The notes under the pieces are model-generated. The model was not told the DNA's origin. It did not search any database and saw only the letters and a program-made list of their open reading frames with translations. The translations under genes were made by a program, and so were the position numbers. A stretch of DNA of 64,000 nt from the NCBI GenBank assembly GCA_910577285.1, contig CAJTLO010000006.1, positions 1 through 64,000 on the forward strand. The letters are read 5' to 3'. Position 1 is the stretch's first letter; every line of letters starts with the position of its first letter. This document shows positions 45,093 through 53,482 of this stretch, piece after piece. The stretch is from an uncultured Rikenellaceae bacterium. GTDB taxonomy: Bacteria; Bacteroidota; Bacteroidia; Bacteroidales; Rikenellaceae.

Positions 45093-47051
45093 TCAGGCGT
45101 CTATCTTGGCGTACCGTGCGTTCTTTTCGATGAACTCGCGGCGCGGCGGCACGTCGTCGCCCATCAGCATCGAGAAGATGCGGTCGGCCTCGGCGGCGTT
45201 CTCGATCGTCACTTGGCGCAGGATGCGCGTTTCGGGGTTCATGGTGGTTTCCCAAAGCTGCTCTTCGTTCATCTCGCCCAAACCTTTGTAGCGCTGGGTG
45301 TGTACCCCCTTGGCTCCGAAATCGGTGATGGCCTGTTCGCGTTCCTCCTCGGTCCAGCAGTACCTTTTCTGCGTTCCCTTGCGCACCTGGTAGAGCGGAG
45401 GGGTGGCGATGTAGATGTGGCCGAGTTCGATGAGGTCTTTCATCTTGCGGAAGAAGAAGGTGAGCATCAGCGTGGCGATGTGGCTTCCGTCCACGTCGGC
45501 ATCGGTCATGATGATGATCTTGCCGTAGCGCAGCTTTTCCAGGTTGAGCGCCTTGCTGTCCTCCTCGGTACCGATCGACACGCCCAGGGCGGTGAACATG
45601 TTCTTGATCTCCTCGTTCTCCCACATCTTGTGCTCCTGGGCCTTTTCGATGTTCAGGATCTTACCCCTGAGCGGCATGATGGCCTGGAACATCCTGTCGC
45701 GTCCCTGTTTGGCCGTACCGCCTGCCGAGTCACCTTCGACGAAGAAGATCTCCGTCTTCTCGCGGTCGCGCGAGGAGCAGTCGGCCAGTTTGCCCGGCAG
45801 ACCGGAGCCGGAGAGCACCGTCTTGCGCTGCACCAGTTCGCGTGCATGGCGGGCGGCGTGACGGGCCGTGGCGGCAAGGATCACTTTGTTGACGATGGCG
45901 CGTGCATCCTTCGGATTCTCTTCGAGGTAGTTGTTGAGCGCCTGCGAAATGGCCTGGTCCACTGCGCCGGCCACCTCGTTGTTGCCCAGTTTGGTTTTGG
46001 TCTGCCCTTCGAACTGAGGTTCGGATACCTTTACCGAAACCACTGCCGTGAGGCCTTCGCGGAAGTCGTCGCCGTTGATGTCGAACTTCAGCTTGGCGAG
46101 CATGCCCGAGTCGTCGGCGTATTTCTTCAGCGTGCGGGTCAGTGCCCGGCGGAAACCGGTGAGGTGCGTACCGCCTTCGATGGTGTTGATGTTGTTCACA
46201 TAGGAGTGGACGTTTTCCGAGAAGCTGTCGTTGTACTGCATGGCCACCTCCACGGGGATGCCGTCCTTCTCGGTGTCGATGTAGATGATGTCCTCCGTGA
46301 GCGGAGTGCCCCGGTTGGCGTCGAGGTATTTGACGAACTCCTTGAGTCCGTCGACCGAGTAGAACACCTCGCCGCGGAAGTTGCCGTTTTCGTCCTTTTC
46401 GCGCCGGTCGGTGATGCTCAGCCGGATGCCTTTGTTGAGGTAGGCCAATTCCCGCAGCCTGGCCGAGAGGACGTCGTAGCTGTATTCGGTGGTGGTGAAA
46501 ATGGAGGCGTCGGGCAGGAAGGTGATCTTCGTTCCGGTGTTGTCGCACGTTCCCGTTACGGCGATTTCCGAGGTGGGGGCGCCGATGCTGTAGGTCTGGT
46601 GGTGGATCTTGCCGTCGCGGCGTACCTCCACCTCGAAATGGGTGGAGAGGGCGTTCACGCACGACATGCCCACTCCGTGAAGACCGCCCGATACCTTGTA
46701 GCTGTCTTTCGAGAATTTACCGCCGGCATGCAGCACGGTGAGCACCACTTCCAGAGCCGATTTTCCCTCCTTTTCGTGGAAGTCGACCGGGATACCGCGG
46801 CCGTTGTCCTCGACGGTGATGGAGTTGTTTTCGTTGATCGTGACCACTATGTCGGTGCAGTAACCGGCCAGCGCCTCGTCGATCGAGTTGTCCACGATCT
46901 CGTACACGAGGTGGTGCAGACCCCTGACGCCGATGTCGCCGATGTACATGGCCGGACGTTTGCGCACCGCCTCCAGTCCTTCGAGTACCTGGATGCTCGA
47001 TGCGGAATACTCTTCGTGGTTTACCGGTTTGCCGTTTTGCAATTCGCTCAT
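45093..47051 (-). CDS. gyrB: DNA gyrase subunit B
   Basis: 652 residues. The GHKL ATPase domain has DNSIDEALAGY, EDNGRGIPV and VSGGLHGVGMSCVNALS. The transducer domain follows, and then TOPRIM motifs VEGDSAGGTA and MTDADVDGSHIATL. The C-terminal GDDVPPRREFIEKNA is normal. The length is typical of Bacteroidetes GyrB without the proteobacterial insert. ParE is the alternative, but the N-terminal and C-terminal wording favours GyrB. It starts 36 bp after the FtsE-like gene and may share its transcript. Confidence 0.95.
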   Translation of the reverse strand: MSELQNGKPVNHEEYSASSIQVLEGLEAVRKRPAMYIGDIGVRGLHHLVYEIVDNSIDEALAGYCTDIVVTINENNSITVEDNGRGIPVDFHEKEGKSALEVVLTVLHAGGKFSKDSYKVSGGLHGVGMSCVNALSTHFEVEVRRDGKIHHQTYSIGAPTSEIAVTGTCDNTGTKITFLPDASIFTTTEYSYDVLSARLRELAYLNKGIRLSITDRREKDENGNFRGEVFYSVDGLKEFVKYLDANRGTPLTEDIIYIDTEKDGIPVEVAMQYNDSFSENVHSYVNNINTIEGGTHLTGFRRALTRTLKKYADDSGMLAKLKFDINGDDFREGLTAVVSVKVSEPQFEGQTKTKLGNNEVAGAVDQAISQALNNYLEENPKDARAIVNKVILAATARHAARHARELVQRKTVLSGSGLPGKLADCSSRDREKTEIFFVEGDSAGGTAKQGRDRMFQAIMPLRGKILNIEKAQEHKMWENEEIKNMFTALGVSIGTEEDSKALNLEKLRYGKIIIMTDADVDGSHIATLMLTFFFRKMKDLIELGHIYIATPPLYQVRKGTQKRYCWTEEEREQAITDFGAKGVHTQRYKGLGEMNEEQLWETTMNPETRILRQVTIENAAEADRIFSMLMGDDVPPRREFIEKNARYAKIDA

Positions 47052-47087
47052 ATTTCGTTCCCTGAATTTAGATCGTTTCTATTTTGG

Positions 47088-47816
47088 TTAGGCGCCCAGT
47101 ACCGAGTGGATGTCGATCTCTTCCACCTTTCCTTTGTTGAAGCGGATCGTGCGCGCCGGAAATTGTTCGATGTTGGCGATGTTGTGGGTGGACATGACGA
47201 TCGAGCATCCGCCCTCGACGATGCGTCGGAACACCTCCATGATGTCTTCCGCGGCCCATGGGTCGAGGTTGCCCGTCGGCTCGTCCGCCAGGATCACCCG
47301 CGGATTGTTGACCAGCGCACGGGCCACGGCCAGGCGTTGCTGCTGGCCGCCGGAGAGCTCGAAAGGCATCTTGAAAGCCTTGCTCTCCAGGCCGACGACG
47401 GAGAGTACCTCCTCGATGCGCCTGCGCATGTCGGTTTCGTTTCTCCATCCCGTGGCTTTCATCACGTAGTGGAGGTTGCCGAACACGTCCCTGTCCGAAA
47501 GGAGCTGGTAGTCCTGGAAGACGATGCCGATGCTGCGCCGCAGGCGCGATACGTCGCGCCGCTTCATGTGCCGCAGGTCGAACCCCACGATACGTCCTTC
47601 GCCCTCGATGAGGGGCACCTCGGCGTATAACGTCTTGATGAGCGAGCTTTTGCCGCTGCCCACCTTCCCGATGAGGTAGACCATCTCTCCTTCGCACACG
47701 GTGAGGTTCACGCCCGAAACGACCATCTCACCCCTTTTCCTGGGGTTGGACGAGCCGGGTTTGGCCGAGTGGAATACGGCCACGTTCCTCAGTTCTATCA
47801 CAGGATTTCTCTCCAT
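47088..47816 (-). CDS. ftsE: ABC transporter ATPase, FtsE-like
   Basis: 242 residues from the ATG at 47816. Walker A is GKVGSGKSS, the Q-loop is VFQDYQLL, the signature is ELSGGQQQR, Walker B is VILADEPTGNLD and the H-loop is MSTHN. The short single-domain form and the DRDVFGNLHYVMKATGW segment are typical of FtsE, which partners FtsX to control cell-wall hydrolases at division. No ftsX lies next to it here; in many Bacteroidetes ftsX is elsewhere. A lipoprotein-release (LolD) ATPase is the main alternative. Confidence 0.82.
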   Translation of the reverse strand: MERNPVIELRNVAVFHSAKPGSSNPRKRGEMVVSGVNLTVCEGEMVYLIGKVGSGKSSLIKTLYAEVPLIEGEGRIVGFDLRHMKRRDVSRLRRSIGIVFQDYQLLSDRDVFGNLHYVMKATGWRNETDMRRRIEEVLSVVGLESKAFKMPFELSGGQQQRLAVARALVNNPRVILADEPTGNLDPWAAEDIMEVFRRIVEGGCSIVMSTHNIANIEQFPARTIRFNKGKVEEIDIHSVLGA

Positions 47817-47841
47817 GGCTGGTTTTGTTGAAAAAATCAAA

Positions 47842-47849
47842 CAAAGATA
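47842..47849 (-). promoter_or_regulatory. -7 box of ftsE(-gyrB) promoter
   Basis: Minus-strand TATCTTTG; TTTG lies 14 bp upstream, closer than usual. The leader would be about 20 nt. Confidence 0.5.
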
Positions 47850-47959
47850 CTCGATTTCTCTCACAAAACCTAATCCGGAAGGCTGTAAAAACCGTTCCGC
47901 ATTCTGGACTCGGGCGTGGTTTCCGCTCCTGTCCCAGATGCAATGTGTCGTGAAAAGGG

Positions 47960-47967
47960 TATCTTTG
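47960..47967 (+). promoter_or_regulatory. -7 box upstream of metallophosphoesterase
   Basis: TATCTTTG on the plus strand, diverging from the ftsE promoter; no clear -33 box. The leader would be about 105 nt. Confidence 0.4.
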
Positions 47968-48077
47968 CATCCGGTGTTTCCGTGCCTTTCGCCGACGGCG
48001 GGAGAGCGGTGTTGCGGGCGGGGCTGCCGGAAGGAGCTTCGCAGCCGGTGCGGAAGCGATGAAAAACGGGATTCGTT

Positions 48078-49301
48078 ATGATACTTGCGTGTTTTGTTCT
48101 GTTTGCGGCCTTGGCGGGCTATTGCGAATATTCACTTTGGAAACACATGGGGCGTGCGGGGCGCAGGAGTCCGGGCGGCAGGGTATACCTCGTGCTTACC
48201 GGACTGTTATGGGCTGCCGTGGTTGCCGGGCTGGCGTATGCGTGCTGCGGGCGCGACAGCGTCGGGTGGCTCATGCGGGCATTCGGGGTGGTGCTCGTTC
48301 TCTTCCTGTTCAACGGCATGGCGAAGATGGTGCTTCTGCTGTGCGGGTATGTCGCGCGTCGCACGGGGCGTCCCCGGGCGATGGGGATCACAGCGGGGAT
48401 TTGCTGTACGGTGCTGGCGGCCGTATTGCTCTACGGGACGACGGCGGGCCGGAGCAGGATTCGTGTCGAACGGGTGGAGGTGGTTTCCTCCCGTCTGCCG
48501 GCCGGTTTCGACGGATTTCGTGTGGCGCTCTTTTCCGACGTGCATACGGGGTTGCTGTTGGGGCGCGACCGGATGCTGCGCAACATGGTGACGACCCTCA
48601 ATGCGCTCGATGCCGATGCGGTGGTCTGCTGCGGCGACATCGTGAACTACGATTATCGCGAACTCGACGATCGCGTGCTGGAGGCGCTCTCCGCCATCCG
48701 GAGCCGCGACGGGGTCTATTCGGTGCTCGGCAATCACGACCTGGGTATTTACATCCGCGATACGCTCTCCCGGCCGGTGGAGGAGAACATCGACCGCATC
48801 GTGGCGGCGCAACGTGCGCTGGGCTGGACGGTCTTGCGCGACAGCTCCGCGTTGCTCGTGCGGGGCGGCGATACGATAGCCGTTACGGGGCTTTCGTTTC
48901 CGCAGGAGCTCGTACACAGGAGCCACGAACGGCTCCGGGAGCCGCTCGATCTTTCGGAGGCCTATACGGGGGTGCCGCAGGAGATGTTCGACATCACTCT
49001 TTCCCATGCCCCGCAGGCGTGGCACGAGGTGAGGGGCATGGGCCGTGGCGATCTCACCCTGTCGGGTCACGTGCACGGTCTGCAGATGCAGGTGCGGTGC
49101 GGAGGGTGGCAGTGGTCGCCGGCGGCATGGCTTTACGACGAGTGGAGCGGTCCCTATACCGACGGAGAACGGATGTTGTATGTGAATGACGGAATCGGGT
49201 ATGCCTTGGTGCCCATGCGCATAGGAGTCCGTCCGGAGATAACGTTGTTTGAATTGAGAAGAAGCGATGGAGGTCATAGTATCGGCGGCGGTATCGAGTG
49301 A
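48078..49301 (+). CDS. Membrane-anchored metallophosphoesterase
   Basis: 407 residues. Three hydrophobic helices come first (LACFVLFAALAGYC, VYLVLTGLLWAAVVAGLA, AFGVVLVLFLFNGM). A calcineurin-like domain starts near residue 145: FSDVHTG (DxH), CCGDIVN (GDxxx), VLGNHDLG (GNHD), LSHAP and SGHVHGLQ (GHxH). All metal ligands are present. This is the YkuE/YaeI-type layout; relatives act on lipid or nucleotide phosphates, and the real substrate is unknown. Its last 35 bp overlap the start of the RibD-like gene, so the two are translationally coupled. Confidence 0.88.
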   Translation: MILACFVLFAALAGYCEYSLWKHMGRAGRRSPGGRVYLVLTGLLWAAVVAGLAYACCGRDSVGWLMRAFGVVLVLFLFNGMAKMVLLLCGYVARRTGRPRAMGITAGICCTVLAAVLLYGTTAGRSRIRVERVEVVSSRLPAGFDGFRVALFSDVHTGLLLGRDRMLRNMVTTLNALDADAVVCCGDIVNYDYRELDDRVLEALSAIRSRDGVYSVLGNHDLGIYIRDTLSRPVEENIDRIVAAQRALGWTVLRDSSALLVRGGDTIAVTGLSFPQELVHRSHERLREPLDLSEAYTGVPQEMFDITLSHAPQAWHEVRGMGRGDLTLSGHVHGLQMQVRCGGWQWSPAAWLYDEWSGPYTDGERMLYVNDGIGYALVPMRIGVRPEITLFELRRSDGGHSIGGGIE

Positions 49302-50379
49302 CGGATACCTCGATGATTGCACTCCGCGGCGGTTGGTGCTGTCGTGTGAGGAGGACTGGGCCGAGGTCCACAGGCTCAGGGCATCGTGCGATGCCATTCT
49401 CGTGGGGGCACGCACCGTGCGGAACGACAATCCGTCGCTGGTGGTCCGCGACGCGGGGTTGCGGGCGTGGCGCGAATGCGTGGGGATGGGGCCGGACCAG
49501 ACGAAGGTGACGATCACCGGCAGCGGCGATCTCGATCCGGACGCCCGGTTCTTTACCGAGGGGCCCGGAGCCCGAAAGATCGTCGTCACCGTGCCGGCCG
49601 TGCGTGAGCGTCTGCTGCGGCGTCTGCCTGCCGGCGTGACGGTCGTTGCGCTGGAGAGAATCACCGCCCGCGGGATCGTGGAGGCGTTGGAGCAGTCGGG
49701 CGTGCGTTCTGTGATGGTGGAGGGCGGTGCCCGTACCATCGGCATGTTCCTCGGGGAGGATGCGGTGGACTCCCTGCGGTTGGCCGTTTCCCCGGCGACG
49801 GTGGACGATGTGCGGGCTCCGCGTTTTCCCGACTTCGGTCGTTTGCCTTTCGAGGGGCGTGCGGCGAAGGCGATTCGCCGGGTGGGCGATATGGAGGTGT
49901 ATGAATACGCTTTCCGTGCGGCCCCCGACGGGCTCACGCTCACCGACCGGCGGCGGTTGCTGCGTGCGGTGGAGCTGGGCGAATGCAGTCCGCCTTGCGG
50001 GACGGCTTATCGTGTGGGGTGTGTGGTGGCCACCCTCGACGGCCGGGAATACGAGGGGTATACCCATGAAACCGATCCCCGCAACCATGCCGAAGAGGAG
50101 GCGTTGGAAAAGGCCGCAGCTGCGGGTGCCGACCTGCGGGGAGCCGCTATTTACACTTCGATGGAGCCCTGTTCGGTGCGGGCGTCGAAACCGGTGAGCT
50201 GTACCGAGCGGATCGTTCGGTCGGGGGCTGCGCGGGTGGTGTATGCCTATGCCGAGCCGGAGTGTTTCGTGCGGTGCGAGGGGACGCGCCTGTTGCGCGA
50301 GGCGGGGGTCGAGGTGCTGCCCGTTCCGGCCTATGCGCCGCTCGTGCGCCGGACCAACGGACATATCGTACACGATTGA
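49267..50379 (+). CDS. RibD-like bifunctional enzyme with reversed domain order
   Basis: 370 residues. Residues 1-215 are a RibD-C/dihydrofolate-reductase-like reductase (SAAVSSDGYLDD, ILVGARTVRNDNPSL, SVMVEGGARTIG). Residues about 230-370 are a cytidine-deaminase-fold domain with the zinc motif HAEEEALEKA near 273 and TSMEPCSVRASKPVSC near 297. Canonical bacterial RibD has deaminase first and reductase second, so the order is swapped. The zinc loop is PC-x9-C rather than the usual bacterial PCxHxGRTPPC, closer to fungal-type riboflavin deaminases as I recall them. The likely role is steps two and three of riboflavin synthesis, but neither rib neighbours nor substrate residues prove it. Confidence 0.75.
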   Translation: MEVIVSAAVSSDGYLDDCTPRRLVLSCEEDWAEVHRLRASCDAILVGARTVRNDNPSLVVRDAGLRAWRECVGMGPDQTKVTITGSGDLDPDARFFTEGPGARKIVVTVPAVRERLLRRLPAGVTVVALERITARGIVEALEQSGVRSVMVEGGARTIGMFLGEDAVDSLRLAVSPATVDDVRAPRFPDFGRLPFEGRAAKAIRRVGDMEVYEYAFRAAPDGLTLTDRRRLLRAVELGECSPPCGTAYRVGCVVATLDGREYEGYTHETDPRNHAEEEALEKAAAAGADLRGAAIYTSMEPCSVRASKPVSCTERIVRSGAARVVYAYAEPECFVRCEGTRLLREAGVEVLPVPAYAPLVRRTNGHIVHD

Positions 50380-51094
50380 GTCGTGTGGTCGTATGCTGGC
50401 GTCCGGTAACCGTGTGTTTGCCGGACGTTTCGTTTTTATCGAGGAGTGGCTGTCGATCGTTTCGACATTGTCTTAACCCGGGATCGAATCCGAGGACGCG
50501 ATGTCGTGTCGCGAAGAGGGGGACGGACCGGAGGCATTGCTGTGGGCGGTTGCGCTGTTCGGGGGATGTCGTCCCGAGGGTGAGGCGGGGAGCTTGCCGG
50601 TTTCCGAACATTGTATCCGGTTCAAGCCCCGCGAAACGCATGCCGAGGCCGATGTCCGTGGCGGGCTTTCCCTGCGTGATCTTTTCACGGACTGTTTCTG
50701 TAGAAGAATAGAGCGCGGAACGCTGGGGAGTGTCGCAGCGGTTGTGGCGGGAACGGTAGGTCGGCCGCGACGGCGAGAGGTATGCCGTTACGTCGGACGG
50801 TACCGAGGCGGTCGGTAACCGGACTACGGGTCGCTTTCCGCGGGGCGGTGGAGGTGGCCGATGAGCGCGACACCGCATTCCTCGAATCGGTCGCCTCGTT
50901 CGACAGGGATTCCGCCGCAGAGGTCGGCACGTCCCTCCGCATACGGCACGATGGCCGGGGGGCTCCTCGCTGCGGGGCGATGGGATAGGATGTGCCTGTG
51001 ATTCGGGAGCGGGGGAAATGTCCGGTCTCGGATCTTTCCGGCATGCTGTTTGTGTTTGATTCGGGTAATATTCCGGGGCTACGGAGCGTTTCTG
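50380..51094. other. Intergenic region upstream of ssrA
   Basis: About 700 bp with no supported gene. One minus-strand frame near 50560-50710 contains GKPATDIGLGMRFAGLEPD, which looks slightly protein-like, but no start, motif or conserved neighbour supports it. Confidence 0.45.
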
Positions 51095-51126
51095 TTGCAG
51101 TGAACGGAATAATTTTCGTAAATTTG
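51095..51126 (+). promoter_or_regulatory. Promoter of tmRNA
   Basis: TTG at 51095-51097 and TAAATTTG at 51119-51126 with 21 bp between. The expected start (about 51131-51133) falls inside the left arm of the next hairpin. Confidence 0.55.
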
Positions 51127-51169
51127 CCGTCCGTTCTCCTCCGGTTTACGGTAGGGCGGACGGTTTTTT
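51127..51169 (+). terminator. Terminator hairpin directly upstream of tmRNA
   Basis: Arms CCGTCCG (51127-51133) and CGGACGG (51157-51163) followed by TTTTTTC. It would stop read-through from upstream, while RNA started at the adjacent promoter would lack most of the left arm. Confidence 0.7.
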
Positions 51170-51170
51170 C

Positions 51171-51576
51171 GGGGCTGACCGGTTTTGACAGCGGGCAGAG
51201 TCGGAAAGTAAGCATGCCGAGCATTGTGTGGATGGCTCGTTAATCTCAACGCTCAACAATAATAAATGGCAATAATAGCTATGCACTCGCTGCGTAATCT
51301 TACCGAGTAACATTACCTTAATCCCTGTGCTCAAGGAAGTACGGGGACGAGTACCCCGCCGGCAGGACCCGCTTCTTGTTTTGTCGGCACCGGGGTATCG
51401 ACAATGAGAAGATAGCTGCGGCGCATGTCCGGGCGTTTGCGGTGAAATTTTACGGACTGGGCTTCGTATTGGGCTGCCGTATGCCGGGTATGAAGAGGAG
51501 GATGAAACGACGGATAAGCATGTAGAAAGCCTTCGGGTTCCCCGTTTGGACGAGGGTTCGACTCCCTCCAGCTCCA
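51171..51576 (+). ncRNA. ssrA: tmRNA (SsrA)
   Basis: 406 nt. The 5' end GGGGCTG pairs with CAGCTCC at the 3' end, and the T-arm GGTTCGACTCC is intact, giving the alanyl-tRNA-like domain. The tag frame GGC AAT AAT AGC TAT GCA CTC GCT GCG TAA at 51268-51297 encodes GNNSYALAA, so the full tag is probably (A)GNNSYALAA. YALAA is the usual end recognised by ClpXP. The genome-encoded end after the discriminator A is CGA, so CCA must be added after processing. It rescues ribosomes stalled on broken mRNA, together with SmpB. Confidence 0.95.
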
Positions 51577-51580
51577 CGAC

Positions 51581-51622
51581 CGCCAGGGGGAAACGGTAAC
51601 GACCGTTTCTCCCTGGCGTTTT
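51581..51622 (+). terminator. Terminator of tmRNA
   Basis: Stem CGCCAGGGGGAAACGGT with CGTTTCTCCCTGGCG, then TTTTTAT. Confidence 0.9.
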
Positions 51623-51675
51623 TATGTCCGGTGCGTGCGGGCAGCGTGTCCGTGAGGCGCACAGGAGCGGAGGGG

Positions 51676-51873
51676 TTATTCCTCCGGTTCCAGTCGGGAG
51701 ATCCAGTAGCGGGGACTGTAGGCCGACACCGAGAGGGCGGAGAGCATCGCCTCTTTTTGGTCGGTATCGAGCGAGTCGGCACTCGCTATCTTATCGGCAT
51801 AGTAATTTACAATGAAGTCCACATCTTCCAGTTGGGCCGGATAGCGGGTATAAAGTTCCATAAACATCTCCAT
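51676..51873 (-). CDS. Small protein of unknown function
   Basis: 65 residues, MEMFMELYTRYPAQLEDVDF at the start and LSVSAYSPRYWISRLEPEE at the end. A middle helix-turn (ADSLDTDQKEAMLSALSV) reads like a real small soluble protein. An A-rich upstream region (GAAAAGAAATT before the ATG) fits Bacteroidetes translation starts. It converges with the tmRNA terminator. No family recognised. Confidence 0.6.
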   Translation of the reverse strand: MEMFMELYTRYPAQLEDVDFIVNYYADKIASADSLDTDQKEAMLSALSVSAYSPRYWISRLEPEE

Positions 51874-52161
51874 AATTTCTTTTCATTTTCATTGTCGTAT
51901 CTTTTTTGGAACTGAATGTTTATAAAAAACATTTTCGTATGCTTTGGGCGATGTTTTTTCTTGGGCGATGTTTTGTTTTTGTAGGGATAATTGCCTATCT
52001 TGTAGGTAACAGGACTCGAAAGGAGTGTTTTCGCAGAGGAGTTTATCCCTACCATGCAACGTCGGGGTTAACCCATTTAAATTTATTTTCCACCGTTACG
52101 GATACGGTCGGGCGTATTTGACCGGAGAGATTGCCTCGTTGGATGATTAAAAACAGGAATT
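51874..52161. other. Intergenic region, AT-rich
   Basis: Divergent upstream regions of the 65-residue protein (minus) and the lipoprotein at 52162 (plus). A 71-codon plus frame at 51906 is not convincing. No clear promoter match. Confidence 0.45.
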
Positions 52162-52608
52162 ATGAAAAGCATGTTGATCAAAACGGCGCTTGTGCTTGCA
52201 GGAGTTCTGGTTCTGTCTTCCTGCGAGAAATGGCCTTTCAATGGGCCTAAACAGGAATATTTGGAATGGAAGTTTATCAATACAACCGATAGGAATCTGT
52301 ATTTCAATTTCGATCCCGCAGATGAACGGAAGATCATGTCGGCAGGCAAACTCAATCCATTAATGGTTTATAATATTAAGAAGGGAAACGATCCCGATTT
52401 TTATATCCTGTATAAGATGCTCGTGGATAAGCCTTTCTATGTTTATCTCGATGAGACTTCCGATCCTGTGCGGGTGTGGAAACGCAGTGAAAAAGAGGAG
52501 CCGGGAAAGCAGTTCTTCAATGAATCGTCGTGGATACTGCGGAAAGATCAACGGGAAATCGCCGATTATCTCTGGATTTTCGAGATCGCTCCCGAAGATT
52601 TGGAGTGA
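52162..52608 (+). CDS. Small lipoprotein of unknown function
   Basis: 148 residues. The signal MKSMLIKTALVLAGVLVLSS ends in the lipobox SSC. The body has a FINTTDRNLYFNFD strand like those following the lipobox in the lipoproteins at 1-438 and 30251-30745, and a charged end (ADYLWIFEIAPEDLE). I group it loosely with those two on layout. The gene is AT-richer than its neighbours. No enzymatic motif. Confidence 0.75.
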   Translation: MKSMLIKTALVLAGVLVLSSCEKWPFNGPKQEYLEWKFINTTDRNLYFNFDPADERKIMSAGKLNPLMVYNIKKGNDPDFYILYKMLVDKPFYVYLDETSDPVRVWKRSEKEEPGKQFFNESSWILRKDQREIADYLWIFEIAPEDLE

Positions 52609-52825
52609 CGGATAGGGGGAAGGATTGTTTGTTACAAAACAGCGGTCGATCGGGCTTTGTGCGTGGGGCTTTCGGTCGAGTCGCCGCCGGGCACCGTATG
52701 CGGTGCAGGGGGCGGAAGCGGAGGCTTTTCCGGTATGGTATTCCGGGAATTTCCCTTAATTTTGAGGGGTCTATTCTTCGGGAGGCGGAGCCTCCCTGGG
52801 GAGTGGATCGCAATCGAAAAGAACG

Positions 52826-53452
52826 ATGGGAAAGAACGACATGTACAGGATCATCGGCAGCGAAGAGCTGCCGGTATCCCGCTGGAGCGGCGGAACGACC
52901 ACCCAGCTTGCGATATGGCCTCCGGAGGCGGTGTATGCCGAGCGTAATTTCGTGTGGCGCGTCAGTTCGGCCCGTGTGGAGACCGAAGAGTCGGAGTTTA
53001 CTGCGCTGCCGGGCATTGCGCGTTGCCTGATGGTGTTGGACGGCACGTTGCATCTCCGGCACGAAGGGCATTACGATGTCGACCTCGGCCGGTTCGCCCA
53101 GGACAATTTCAGCGGTTCGTGGACCACGCACAGCCGTGGCCGGGTGACCGACTTCAACCTGATGACCGCTTCGGGGGAGGGACGCGTGCAACTCCTCGAG
53201 GCGGCTCCTTCCTCGCGTAAGGAGGTGGAACTCATGCCGGTAATATCCGGATGGGGAGCGGTCAGCGAGGTTTTCTACTTTCTCTCGGACGGCATTTCCC
53301 TCGCGCTCCCTTGCGGGACGGTGCGGCCGGTAACGGCGGGCGACGTGTTGACCGTGCACAGGACGGAAGCCGGCGCACCTCCCGTACTGGTGATGGACAA
53401 CACGCTGGGGGAGCTGGCCCGTGTGGTGCGGGCCGTCATCTATCACGATTGA
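52826..53452 (+). CDS. hutD: HutD/Ves family protein
   Basis: 208 residues, a bicupin. YRIIGSEELPVSRWSGGTTT opens the protein, ELPVSRWSGGTTTQLAIWPP and FVWRVSSARVE being the family signature, then FTALPGIARCLMVLDGTL, DFNLMTASG and a second cupin half. HutD is found with histidine-utilisation genes and has been proposed to limit urocanate or set the upper level of Hut activity; the exact role is open. Here it is about 23 kb from the hut operon. A -7-like TAATTTTG lies at 52757-52764. Confidence 0.85.
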   Translation: MGKNDMYRIIGSEELPVSRWSGGTTTQLAIWPPEAVYAERNFVWRVSSARVETEESEFTALPGIARCLMVLDGTLHLRHEGHYDVDLGRFAQDNFSGSWTTHSRGRVTDFNLMTASGEGRVQLLEAAPSSRKEVELMPVISGWGAVSEVFYFLSDGISLALPCGTVRPVTAGDVLTVHRTEAGAPPVLVMDNTLGELARVVRAVIYHD

Positions 53453-53482
53453 GGTACGAAAGGTGGCCGGGGGCCGGCTGCG

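Noticed and set aside
45093..47051. Topoisomerase IV subunit ParE
   Set aside because: Motif wording, length and C-terminus fit Bacteroidetes GyrB better.
45087..47630. Very long plus-strand frame opposite gyrB and ftsE (also similar frames opposite hutU, ftcD, the export protein and lpxD)
   Set aside because: These are mirror frames of strongly biased GC-rich codons; the proteins lack domains and the opposite strand carries complete known enzymes.
50685..51224. 179-codon minus-strand frame before tmRNA
   Set aside because: It extends into the tmRNA gene and its promoter and has low-complexity content without motifs.
51906..52121. 71-codon plus-strand frame before the lipoprotein
   Set aside because: It overlaps likely upstream control sequence, has no family character and ends in unrelated sequence.
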